Positions 38,301 through 49,085 of a stretch of DNA of 64,000 nt are shown in pieces. The first letter of the stretch is position 1, and every line of letters starts with the position of its first letter. The stretch is from Hofstenia miamia (lineage: Eukaryota; Xenacoelomorpha; Acoela): positions 899,433-963,432 of the forward strand of contig SCFE01000058.1 of assembly GCA_004352715.1 (NCBI GenBank), given 5' to 3'. A program made the position numbers and the translations under genes. Below the pieces are notes generated by a model. The model was not told the DNA's origin, ran no database searches, and worked only from the letters and a program-made list of their open reading frames with translations.

Positions 38301-39389
38301 TTGTAAATTAGCTAAAAAAAGTTATAATCTATAATTTTTATTTTGAAATTACCATCATTTAAGCTAATGCAAGTCTAAGTTATTTCAGAATTCTGGGATT
38401 GTTGGGAAGTCTAATTTCTGCTATTGCAAAGGGATGCTTCTGACTTGGCTTCAGTAGATAAAAGGGGTTCAATTGCTATGCATAGACAGTTTAAATATCG
38501 CAAAGGTTCTACATGTGCTACCTCCTCACCCATGGCAGCTAAAGTTTCAAGTAAATTAATTCTCAGCAAACTGAGGGATGAAACTCATTGGAATAAAGAA
38601 AGGAATTATGGTGATATCTTAAGGCAAAATTCTATCCATCAAGTTTTGAAAAAGATTGGAGTACTTTGCTAGAGTCAGGTCTCTCTGGAAACTTATAGTG
38701 AAACCAATGTGGCTAAATGTAAATTTTATTGTTCTAGGGAAACCACTACTACATATAGTCTAAGTAAGACGTTAATTGACAATCCAGACATGTTGATGCA
38801 ATTTTGAATTTATCAGCACCAAGGCGACACAACATCATGCCCATCAGAGTAGAGGATGGGATATGGTGAGCACCACAGCTAACAAAAGGTCGTGGACACA
38901 CAGAAGACGTGACATGAACCACAGCAAGTGAAACATAAATTCCAGTGCTACAGTAAAATTGCATATAAGACTTTCATAAATTAATTAAAAGATTAGATAT
39001 ATGCAAAGATTGACCAAACCACAAGCTCCTAATATAAAAAATATAATTATAACTTGAATTAAGTTTCCTCAAACTTTTCTAACCAAGTCTGACATAGTTA
39101 GGCTTATTACTGTTTCAGTTGCAACACACAAAACTGATTTGCTTCGATTTAAATTTTAAGTGGAAACTAACCTGGATATTTTTATGTCATCTCTGGAATT
39201 GGTGTTATGCATTCGAATTTATGTCTTTCATAGCAAAACTAGTTTCAGATTGTTCTTGAACTTTTGCCAAAATGATTACAGATTAGCCTTCATTCTCACA
39301 AATTGAAAGTTTTATAAATGTAAAAGAGTTAAAAATAAATAATGAAAATAAAATTTAAGAGTGTTGGGGCTGACGTCAGAATAATTACC
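32397..39389. other. Large AT-rich spacer between receptor genes
   Basis: No gene recognised. Patches of likely repeat are 32740-32940 and 33450-33580 (repeated AAAACGTTTAGAA-like and GTTTAGAAGACGTCT words, ending near TTGTTGCCCAAC), 33965-34050 (CGGGT-rich) and 34245-34335 (CCGGTTA and TAACCGG words, probably a transposon end). A frame at 38424-38672 is open for 82 codons but matches nothing I know. Confidence 0.45.
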
Positions 39390-40400
39390 AAAAATAAACG
39401 GTTTTATAGTAACAATAACCAAACCATTTCTATTAAAAATAACCAAAAAATTAATATTATTTTATAAAAATTAAAGCTTTGTTTACAAAATTACAAAATA
39501 TTTACACTTTATTGATACACATAACCGCAAGCATTTCTGTTCAGAAATAACCAACGAATAACCATTATTTTAAACCATTAATATTTTCGTTCAAATAAAC
39601 CCAAAAATAACTGTTATATTATATTAATTTTATAACCATAACCATTTCTGCTAAAAATAACAAAATAAATAACAGTTACTTTATAACCTTCAAAGTTTTC
39701 TTAAAATGACCAACAATTTAGGCTTTGTAGTAACCATTGTTATAAATTTTGATGGCCAAAATACCCAAAAATAAATGTTATATCATAACCATAACCATAA
39801 CCTATTCTTTAGAAAGTTCCTAAAATTTATGCTTTTTGATACCCACAAACAAGCATTTATGTTCAAAACTAACCTGAAAATAACTTATTTAACATTCATA
39901 AACATTTCTGTTCAAAAGTAACAAAATATATAACAGTTTCTTATAATCGTTAAGGTTCTCTTTATAAAATTCGCAAAAAACCTGTTTCTGTTGAGAAATA
40001 ACAGAAAATTACCTTTTATTTTATAATCATAACCATTTCTGTTCAGAAATAATCAAATATTAACCGTTATTTTATAACCATTGAAGTTTTCTTTTCAAAA
40101 TTTCCAAAAATTTACGCTCTTTTGATACCCGAAGCTATAAGCATTTCTATTTGAAATAAACAAAATTAACAATTATTTTATAACAGTAGCTGTTTTTATT
40201 AGAAAATTGCAAAAAATAAACGGTTTTTAATTATAAAATTTGAATAATTTCCTTTCAAATATAACCCAAAGATAACTGTTATATCTTAGCCTTCTTAGAC
40301 ATTAGTACTTCTTTACAAAATAACAGAAAATAAATGATTTTTTACTATTAATAACTAAGTCATTACTGTTTAAAAATAACCAAAAATAACAGTCCAATAA
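39390..40400. repeat. Degenerate AT-rich tandem array
   Basis: About 1 kb of imperfect repeats built from AAAATAACC, TTATTTTATAACC and CATTTCTGTTC-type words. The CATTTCTGTT word recurs roughly every 50-115 bases. Units have diverged too far to give one clear period by eye. Confidence 0.65.
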
Positions 40401-41632
40401 GCAGAATGGAGTGGATGACTCGGAAGATATGAGATACCTAATAGAATTAACGATCACAAAATAAATGAAAGTTGAAGTAATTGATACGAGATTTGAACCA
40501 ACAACAGATAGCCAAACCAAATTCTTCATGTAATTACTATTCACAGATGCAGCACAAGCGACTAGAAAGAAAGAACTATTGAAAGCCGAAAATCCGATCG
40601 CAGTGGATGGGGAATGTATATCATCGAAAATAAAAATTGAAAAAAATCAATAGAGAAAACATAAGAAAACTGGACTATCTCAAGGATTTTGGGAAAAATC
40701 CTAGACACAAAAACAAACTTCCCTACAACAATAGGAATAGCAACAGCTGGATATTTCCAGGAGACTTGGAACGCTATGGAAATAAAGGTCCAAACAGATC
40801 TTTTCAAGTGTATACCATCCATGACAAAACATATACCTCTAATTTTACCGAAGTAGAGGCTAAGAAAAAAATCAGTGACAAAAGGTTATATACATAAACA
40901 TAAGTCATACATGAACAGTAAAGAGAAGGCAGTTCAAGTAAACAACTGACAAGAATATATAAACACAAAAACAATAACGATGCAGGAAAATACCCAAGAA
41001 GGAATTTTCATAGAAGGAGGCATCACATCACTGGAACTATGCACAGAAGGGGAAGATGTCCACAAACAGATTAGAAAACCAATGAAAGAAATAAAGAACG
41101 AAAATTGCGCCAATACTAATCTCCAGAGTAAACGATGTAGTAGGGCTCGATTTATGTTGAGAAGAACTACAAATTCTACAAAATAACAAAAAGATTTGAA
41201 ATTATTACAATGATAAGGGCAAACAAAATGGAACGTTCACAAATGGCAGAAGAAAATGTGAGAAACAACATAGGCTTATTCTCTAAACTCTTAACAAAAA
41301 ACAAAAGCTTAGCAGACATACCACTATTTCTTCCCCTGATTCAGCATTTGATGCCAGATTTGCACAAACCAGCAAAGCAGATGTGCACATGACGCTGATG
41401 ATAGCAATAAAAGGATTTTGGCTATATAATAGACACTACGCGATATTCACTGATGCTAAATCAGTTAGGAACGATGGCTGTGGTGGATCATAACTTGACA
41501 AGAGATTCCTAAAGTACAATGACATGGTATCCACAGAAATAGAAGTGGTAATGAAACTAACAAAACATCCGAAATATACACAAGAAAAATGTCAGGACAA
41601 AGAAGCAGAAGACCTAATACCTATTTAATTAA
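40401..41632 (+). pseudogene. Unidentified coding repeat (copy 1)
   Basis: A chain of broken plus-strand frames with protein-like composition: a segment with EVIDTRFEPTTDSQTKFF and ELLKAENPIAVDGECI, then NFPTTIGIATAGYFQETWNA, then KNYKFYKITKRFEIITMIRA, VHMTLMIAIKGFWLYNRHYA and IFTDAKSVRNDGCGGS. A minus-strand relative lies at 55740-56240 (shared patterns HKQI, AIKRVEI.MMIRA and KMTLMIALK). I do not recognise the protein. It is repeated, so it is probably from a transposable element. Confidence 0.45.
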
Positions 41633-41760
41633 GGAAAGCTAAGCATATTTTGTGCCCTAGTGGCATCGTAGTTCCAGAGGATACAAGCATACCTACTGGG
41701 TGCTGCCACTCTGCACTTAGGATGGGAATAGGTGTAGGAGTTTTCTTGGTTTAGCTTTCC
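41633..41760. repeat. GGAAAGCTAA-bracketed segment (also 42492-42619)
   Basis: Left arm 41633-41642, right arm 41751-41760. It lies directly after the unidentified coding repeat and has the same layout as window positions 28-172. It might be a terminal or promoter region of that element. Confidence 0.4.
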
Positions 41761-41795
41761 TACTGATACATGTCAGTACTGGAATTATTAAGTTA

Positions 41796-41867
41796 ATGTC
41801 ATCTATTGATAAAACTGCTGAAGGGAAGAAACCTAGGCGGATCCTTATTTTAGATCCAAATTGTGAG
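41796..41867 (+). CDS. Possible short first exon after the bracketed segment
   Basis: ATG then 24 codons (MSSIDKTAEGKKPRRILILD, then PNCE) run into a strong donor, GAG|GTGAGT. The second haplotype copy (42655-42726) keeps the frame and donor with two amino-acid changes. No downstream exon was recognised, so it may belong to a mobile element or be chance. Confidence 0.25.
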
Positions 41868-42871
41868 GTGAGTCCTAATACTGGTATTCGAGCATTGACT
41901 ACATTGTATTATTTATTTAACCATTTGTTGTAATGATAGGCCACAAGCATATGTAACTTAAGCCACATTTATTATTACTTTTCGACATGTAGTTATATGT
42001 ATAGACCTTTAGNATGTTGAGAAGAACTACAAATTCTACAAAATAACAAAAAGATTTGAAATTATTACAATGATGAGGGCAAACAAAATGGAACGTTCAC
42101 AAATGGCAGAAGAAAATGTGAGAAACAACATAGGCTTATTCTCTAAACTCTTAACAAAAAACAAAAGCTTAGCAGACATACCACTATTTCTTCCCCTGAT
42201 TCAGCATTTGATGCCAGATTTGCAAAACCAGCAAAGCAGATGTGCACATGACGCTGATGATAGCAATAAAAGGATTTTGGCTATATAATAGACACTACGC
42301 GATATTCACTGATGCTAAATCAGTTAGGAACGATGGCTGTGGTGGATCATAACTTGACAAGAGATTCCTAAAGTACAATGACATGGTATCCACAGAAATA
42401 GAAGTGGTAATGAAACTAACAAAACATCCGAAATATACACAAGAAAAATGTCAGGACAAAGAAGCAGAAGACCTAATACCTATTTAATTAAGGAAAGCTA
42501 AGCATATTTTGTGCCCTAGTGGCATCGTAGTTCCAGAGGATACAAGCATACCTACTGGGTGCTGCCACTCTGCACTTAGGATGGGAATAGGTGTAGGAGT
42601 TTTCTTGGTTTAGCTTTCCTACTGATACATGTCAGTACTGGAATTATTAAGTTAATGTCATCTATTGATGAAACTGCTGAAGGGAAGAAACCTAGGCGGA
42701 TCCTTATTTTAGATCCAAATTTTGAGGTGAGTCCTAATACTGGTATTCGAGCATTGACTACATTGTATTATTTATTTAACCATTTGTTGTAATGATAGGC
42801 CACAAGCATATGTAACTTAAGCCACATTTATTATTACTTTTCGACATGTAGTTATATGTATAGACCTTTAG

Positions 42872-43638
42872 ATTGTATAAATAAAAAATGCATACTAAAT
42901 TGTATTGGTTAGCACCATTGCAAAATCTTTAATAGCACTTTATACACGAACTTCAACACGACACTTGAGTGTACTGCACATTAACTGAGAGACTGGAGAT
43001 TTCTATGGAGAATGAAGTAGCAGGTTGGCCATTAAAAACCAAAGTTCTGTCATCTGGCTATGCATTTGGAGAGGACTAAATTAACGGAGTTAGTTGTAAT
43101 TGGAAATTGTAATGATGGAAATGTAATGCTATATTTAAATTAATTTAAACATCTTAATTTAGTAATGATTACGATTGATAACATGCTGTCTAAATACAAT
43201 AAGTTACGTTATTGCGATCAAAACAAGGATCACTCGCGGCATAGTGTGATGTTACTTTGTCAACAGTTTTTTGCTTGGGAAAAATATATTGGAATTATTT
43301 GCTAAATTTCGGTTTTCCAGGTTTCAACATAACTTCACATGTTCCAAACACGTTTAACAGAGATATACACGTTAAAATTTCTTCCCCTCTGACCCAGTGC
43401 CGCCTTACTTACATTCGAATTATTAATGCAAATTGTAATGCTGCCAGTTAACATAGTGAAATAAGAAAACATTAATAATATATTTAAAATGTGATGGATA
43501 TCAGATATATGTTTTGAACCATACTGTAAGCATTTGGCAGAAAACCACTAGTCACAATAGAATTTTAAAAATTGAATATCAATGATATGTATACTTACCA
43601 TATCTTAGAAGACTGCTGTTAATCACTTAAGATAAATG
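42872..43638. other. AT-rich intergenic sequence
   Basis: No gene recognised. Confidence 0.45.
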
Positions 43639-43788
43639 TACAGCTGCGGCCATAAATATAGCATAATTTGCGAATTGTGCCCAGTTTCCTTCGGATTACA
43701 GTAAATCCCAATACCCATTCGAAACAAAGAAAAAGACTCTTACTGTGTTCAAAATCATTTTATTAAATAAACAGAAATTTGACGAAAT

Positions 43789-44803
43789 TCAGTATTTTGT
43801 TGACCCACCTCTTTTGGCGATTACGGCTGCAAGACGCTGCGGCATTGAGTCAACCAGCTTTTGGCACATTTCCTTGGTAACTTCAGTACACCATACTTGC
43901 TTGATGTTGTTTTGCAAGTCATTCAGAGATGTCGAGCGCTTCAAAGCGACTTGTTTCTTCAGGTGATACCAACAATTCTCAATGACATTTAAGTCGGGTG
44001 AGTTTCCTGGCCAAGACCCGATAACCTGAATGTGTTGTTGGGATAACCAATTCTTGACCGCTTTGGTCTGATGGCAAGGCGCGCCGTCATGTTGGAAATA
44101 ATCACAATTTTGCAGTTGCATGAAGGAGGGGAGTTTCTCTTTCAATATATCCAGGTACATGGAGCCATTCACTGTCTTACCTTGTGGGATGAGCGAGAGT
44201 CCACCTCTCCCTTCGGCTGCAATGCAGCCCCACGCCATGATTGCGGGTGAATGTTTAACCGTCGGACACACATAACGTTTGTTAAAACCCAGGTGGGCGC
44301 CGAACTCGTGGCTTCAAATTTTCGAACTGCCGAACGATAGTTTCATCGGAAAAAATTACTTTCCGCCACTGTTCGACAGTCCAGTGCTGGTATTTCCTTG
44401 CAAAAGCCAAACGGTCCTTGATGTTTTTGCAACTAAGGGACGGTTTTCGTGCAGGATGGTAAGATCGTAACTTGCAATCGACCTGAAGTCGTCGGCGAAT
44501 GGTTCGGCTGCTCAGGGAGATGGAGTTTGGCAATTTGGCTTCAATCATTGTTGAACTTATACATGGGTCTTTGACTACCATGCGTCGAATGATTCGGTCT
44601 GTTTGCTTTGATGATTTCCGTGGTCTTCCAGATTGCTTTCGAGGTTGAAAAGATTTAGTCTTGTGGTAGTGTTGCAAAACTCGACACACAATTGACTGAG
44701 CGAGACGAAGACGAGTTGCTATTTGGCATTGTGTCATTCCTGTGTCCCTGTAGGCAACAATTTGAGCCGCAGTTTCGCTTGAAATAGTCCTGCCTCTTGC
44801 CAT
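43789..44803 (-). pseudogene. Tc1-family transposase, one frameshift, DD35E spacing
   Basis: The start ATG is at 44803. There is a paired HTH region (MTQCQIATRLRLAQSIVCRV, then a GRPR AT-hook-like linker and a second HTH) and the first Asp in VIFSDET. A break near 44280 shifts the frame. It continues with AIMAWGCIAAEG, the second Asp in FQHDGAPCH and Glu in SPDLNVIENCW. I count 35 residues between the second Asp and the Glu, one more than the usual DD34E of Tc1. About 335 residues in total, the normal Tc1 length. Apart from the single break, the domains are complete. Confidence 0.88.
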
Positions 44804-44973
44804 CTTGGATCATTAATGAATGCAGAAGTCTCCAAATTTCAAGTTGTTATCGATATCTTCAGCTCAATTCGTTGTATTTGAAATTTGAAAACCAATTAAC
44901 TTCAAATACCAAGCCATCTCATTTCATTGACGCTCGTCAACGTTATGCTTCTGTATATTAGAACAATAGGGAG

Positions 44974-45260
44974 CATCCCAGTAAACATTTCGACATTAAG
45001 CCAACAGTTGGCTGACAGTCGTACAACGTTGGCCCAACGGTTGGTTCATCATTGCATCATTGGTGCCATCAAAAAATGCAACATTTTGCGACGTCTGGCC
45101 AACGGTTGGCTGTTCGACGTTGGGCCAACTGTTGGCTTGCAATAATCACACAATGTTGGCCCAACGGTTGGTCCATCGTTGGTGCCATCAAAAAATGCAA
45201 CATTTTGCGACGTCTGGCCAACATTGGATTTTCAGTTGGCTGCTTAAAATATAAAGTTTG
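44974..45260. repeat. GTTGGCCCAACGG-rich repeat inserted in the Tc1 element
   Basis: It starts CATCCCAGTAAACA and contains two direct copies of a unit of about 120 bases (from 45030 and 45153) with CAAAAAATGCAACATTTTGC and GTTGGCCCAACGG words. The self-complementary GTTGG/CCAAC words suggest a MITE-like element with internal palindromes. It continues into the gap. Confidence 0.6.
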
Positions 45261-45279
45261 ATAACTGTTGTATATATAT

Positions 45280-46279
45280 NNNNNNNNNNNNNNNNNNNNN
45301 NNNNNNNNNNNNNNNNNNNNNNNNNNNNNNNNNNNNNNNNNNNNNNNNNNNNNNNNNNNNNNNNNNNNNNNNNNNNNNNNNNNNNNNNNNNNNNNNNNNN
45401 NNNNNNNNNNNNNNNNNNNNNNNNNNNNNNNNNNNNNNNNNNNNNNNNNNNNNNNNNNNNNNNNNNNNNNNNNNNNNNNNNNNNNNNNNNNNNNNNNNNN
45501 NNNNNNNNNNNNNNNNNNNNNNNNNNNNNNNNNNNNNNNNNNNNNNNNNNNNNNNNNNNNNNNNNNNNNNNNNNNNNNNNNNNNNNNNNNNNNNNNNNNN
45601 NNNNNNNNNNNNNNNNNNNNNNNNNNNNNNNNNNNNNNNNNNNNNNNNNNNNNNNNNNNNNNNNNNNNNNNNNNNNNNNNNNNNNNNNNNNNNNNNNNNN
45701 NNNNNNNNNNNNNNNNNNNNNNNNNNNNNNNNNNNNNNNNNNNNNNNNNNNNNNNNNNNNNNNNNNNNNNNNNNNNNNNNNNNNNNNNNNNNNNNNNNNN
45801 NNNNNNNNNNNNNNNNNNNNNNNNNNNNNNNNNNNNNNNNNNNNNNNNNNNNNNNNNNNNNNNNNNNNNNNNNNNNNNNNNNNNNNNNNNNNNNNNNNNN
45901 NNNNNNNNNNNNNNNNNNNNNNNNNNNNNNNNNNNNNNNNNNNNNNNNNNNNNNNNNNNNNNNNNNNNNNNNNNNNNNNNNNNNNNNNNNNNNNNNNNNN
46001 NNNNNNNNNNNNNNNNNNNNNNNNNNNNNNNNNNNNNNNNNNNNNNNNNNNNNNNNNNNNNNNNNNNNNNNNNNNNNNNNNNNNNNNNNNNNNNNNNNNN
46101 NNNNNNNNNNNNNNNNNNNNNNNNNNNNNNNNNNNNNNNNNNNNNNNNNNNNNNNNNNNNNNNNNNNNNNNNNNNNNNNNNNNNNNNNNNNNNNNNNNNN
46201 NNNNNNNNNNNNNNNNNNNNNNNNNNNNNNNNNNNNNNNNNNNNNNNNNNNNNNNNNNNNNNNNNNNNNNNNNNNNNNN
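45280..46279. other. 1000-base placeholder gap
   Basis: Exactly 1000 N; adjoining TA repeats may explain the break. Confidence 0.99.
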
Positions 46280-46712
46280 TTTCTACAGTCCAGTGCTGGT
46301 ATTTCCTTGCAAAAGCCAAACGGTCCTTGATGTTTTTGCAACTAAGGGACGGTTTTCGTGCAGGACGGTAAGATCGTAACTTGCAATCGACCTGAAGTCG
46401 TCGGCGAATGGTTCGGCTGCTCAGGGAGATGGAGTTTGGCAATTTGGCTTCAATCATTGTTGAACTTATACATGGGTCTTTGACTACCATGCGTCGAATG
46501 ATTCGGTCTGTTTGCTTTGATGATTTCCGTGGTCTTCCAGATTGCTTTCGAGGTTGAAAAGATTTAGTCTTGTGGTAGCGTTGCAAAACTCGACACACAA
46601 TTGACTGAGCGAGACGAAGACGAGTTGCTATTTGGCATTGTGTCATTCCTGTGTCCCTGTAGGCAACAATTTGAGCCGCAGTTTCGCTTGAAATAGTCCT
46701 GCCTCTTGCCAT
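46280..46712 (-). pseudogene. Second copy of the Tc1 transposase N-terminal half
   Basis: ATG at 46712. It is near identical to the N-terminal half of the 44803 gene (only a few substitutions) and is cut by the gap at 46279. Confidence 0.85.
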
Positions 46713-47229
46713 CTTGGATCATTAATGAATGCAGAAGTCTCCAAATTTCAAGTTGTTATCGATATCTTCAGCTCAATTCGTTGTATTTGAAATTTGAAAA
46801 CCAATTAACTTCAAATACCAAGCCATCTCATTTCATTGACGCTCGTCAACGTTATGCTTCTGTATATTAGAACAATAGGGAGGATAGCTATTGAAATATG
46901 CTATATTTATGGCTGCAGCTGTATATCTGTGGGACAATCAACCGATTAATTGAGTGCCTAAATATTGTTGGTAATCATCAGCATCACTGTGATTCTACAT
47001 TTGCAACAGATTAACTAAGAAAATAGCTTTTCTTTGAATAACTAATTCGGATCTTTAAATATATATTTCGGATCTTTGAATATCTTACTCAGATCTTTGA
47101 ATGTGTAATCAGATACTTGATCGGTGAAACTATGGTTTTCTTCATGATATAAATTTTCCATTACACACAAAATTTCATATATTAGTGTCATTTGAATTCT
47201 AACAACAATTATAAACAATGATAATCCAA

Positions 47230-47468
47230 ATGGAAAAAGTTCCTTAAAATATAAATGTTGATAATACACAATAAAAATTTATGAATAATTAAAAAAGGAA
47301 AATGGAGCGTTCACAAAGAGAATATAAACAATAAGGAAACACTAGCCAATCACAAGTATTTGGTCCTTAACCAATGAGCCCTTCTAATAAATGATTCAAG
47401 ATTCTCAAAAACTTTCAGTATCGAATCAAAGCTCAATTATAACATATCTTTGTTAGACAGAATAGACA
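47230..47468 (+). promoter_or_regulatory. Conserved upstream region of receptor gene 2
   Basis: Aligns with 30586-30825. It keeps two CCAAT boxes (AGCCAATCA, AACCAATGA), TGATTCAAGATT and ACTTTCAGTATC. A TATAAG present upstream of gene 1 is not kept here. Confidence 0.45.
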
Positions 47469-49085
47469 ATGATATTTATGATATTGATAATTTCAGCTTT
47501 CCACTTAAAAGGCATTCAAGTGACTTCTTCAGAATTAAGAGTTGTTACAACAATTGAACCACCATTTGTAGAAATTGATGAAGACAATACAAACAGTTCA
47601 TCCTTAAAACTAAAAGGTTTCTGTATCGATCTCTTAGAACTCATTGTTGAAAACCATATCGATATAAAATACACATTCCATCTTGTGAAGGATGGTGGCT
47701 ATGGAAACTTATTGAATGGAACCTGGAATGGCATGATGGGCGAATTGTTGCGGGGTGACGCTGATATGATTCTAGCAGGGCTGACTATAACATCTTTAAG
47801 ACAACANTGGAACCTGGAATGGCATGATGGGCGAATTGTTGCGGGGTGACGCCGATATGATTCTAGCGGGGCTGACTATAACATCTTTAAGACAGCAATA
47901 TGTACTATTTACAAAATCATTTATGAATGCAGACCTTGGATTCGTCATAAAATCTCCTCAAAAAGAAATTAGTTGGTTTGCTTATCTGAAAGTATTCGAC
48001 TTCCACGTTTGGATTTTACTGCTGTTATCACTTATAACCTTTTCAACTATTATTTGGCTCGTTTCTGATATTGAAAGTGAAGGTTCACGTATCATTGATT
48101 GCATAATGAATACTATTTCTGTAATATCTACTCAAGGACCTGTCATAAATCCCAGAAATATTTCAGGGAAAGTAATGTGTACATTTCTCTGGTTCTTTTC
48201 TCTAATGATTGTAACATACTTCACCGCAAAGCTGACAGCAAATTTCACAACTCAAACTTTAAAATCTCACCCTGCTTCCATTGAAGATCTACTGAACTAC
48301 CCTGAATATTCTTTTGGGACAACCACTAATGGCGCCGTTTATTCGGCATTTAAGTATAGTCAGTACAGTGCATTTGAAATGCTTTACAATATTATGTACA
48401 ACTCTGCTATTTCCCCCTTTGTAAACAGCACAGAAAACGGAATTAAGAGGGCTCGTGAAAATTCAAATTATGCCTATATTGATGAAACACCAAATTTACT
48501 GGCCCATGTTTTGAAGAAACCATGCAATCTTGATATGATTATTTCTACACAAGGCCCCAAGGATGGAGGAGGATATGGCCTGGCACTTAGACGTGAATAT
48601 AGTTCTATTGAACACATGTTTTCACTTAGAATTATTGAACTTCATGAAACTGGCCAGCTTTCAACATTAAGGTAAATCCCATTTTCCATCAGCATTGTAC
48701 AGTTGTCGTTTGAATCTCGAAGTTGTTTATGTGGCAAGGCTTGTATATTTTCAAATTTCTCCGTTTTCTAATATTTGTAATTAAAATTATAAACAAATCG
48801 TACATTATATAAAATGTTCGTTTTGAAAATGTAATAATTGAAGAATTCTATTCACATTACATCCTTAAATTTCAGAAAATGAATTGAATTGATAATATGA
48901 AAAATATATTTATTTTTAGGAATCGTTGGTGGGAAGACCGCAATGAATGTCCAAAATCCAATGGGAAAGAAGTATCAAACAATCATCCCATCTCTTTGTT
49001 TCAAACAGCAGGCATATTCCTAATCCTTTTCGTAGGAATGGGTGTTGGTTTGTTTGCTAAGATTATCGAAATAATAAGAAGATGA
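47469..49085 (+). CDS. Ionotropic glutamate receptor-like subunit 2 (no ATD)
   Basis: Paralogue of the 30.8-kb gene with the same domain order: signal peptide, S1, M1, pore loop, M3, S2, M4. As assembled, exon 1 (47469-48671) is broken by one N at 47807, and the 90 bases before it are repeated after it. Discounting that block leaves 1112 coding bases, exactly the length of exon 1 in gene 1, and a predicted protein of about 425 residues. Exon 2 is 48920-49085. It keeps the ligand Arg (TSLRQQYV), the acidic residue in DETP and the Cys pair, and shares the unusual NGAVYSAF, STQGP and YFTAKLTAN motifs. It ends 15 residues earlier than gene 1, just after M4 (EIIRR, stop). It is probably a functional gene that looks broken only through assembly. 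Confidence 0.88.
47717..47897. other. 90-base allelic repeat around N in receptor gene 2
   Basis: 47717-47806 recurs at 47808-47897 with synonymous-looking substitutions. It creates a false frameshift in S1. Confidence 0.9.
48920..49085 (+). CDS. Receptor gene 2, exon 2 (end of S2 and M4)
   Basis: Acceptor TTTTTAG; the split codon again gives Arg. It encodes NRWWEDRNECP and the M4 helix SLFQTAGIFLILFVGMGVGL, then EIIRR and TGA. The intron phase is identical to gene 1. Confidence 0.9.

Larger units (their letters stand above)
41154..42871. other. 859-base block duplicated around a single N
   Basis: 41154-42012 recurs at 42014-42871 with scattered substitutions and a one-base indel near 41361, separated by one N at 42013. 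This pattern fits two alleles placed in series. The element should be counted once. Confidence 0.85.
43641..46921 (-). mobile_element. Tc1-family element, interrupted and mis-assembled
   Basis: 24-base terminal inverted repeats at 43641-43664 and 46898-46921 differ at one base (CAGCTGCGGCC against CAGCTGCAGCC). TA dinucleotides at 43639-43640 and 46922-46923 give the target duplication. The left part (43641-44973) is nearly a whole element. After it come an unrelated GTTGG-rich repeat, a 1000-N gap, and a second near-identical copy of the transposase 5' half (46280-46882) running to the right end. Removing the repeat gives an element of about 1372 bp. I infer one Tc1 insertion whose alleles, one carrying a nested insertion, were scaffolded in series; two tandem copies are possible. 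Confidence 0.85.

Noticed and set aside
38424-38672. 82-codon open frame as a host gene
   Set aside because: No recognised motif and no convincing splice context; left as part of the spacer.
45000-45260. CRISPR-like regular repeats
   Set aside because: Only two long units without distinct spacers, in a eukaryotic genome next to a transposon.
47469-47849. Receptor gene 2 as a truncated pseudogene
   Set aside because: The break coincides with a single N and a repeated 90-base block, so it is an assembly artefact.
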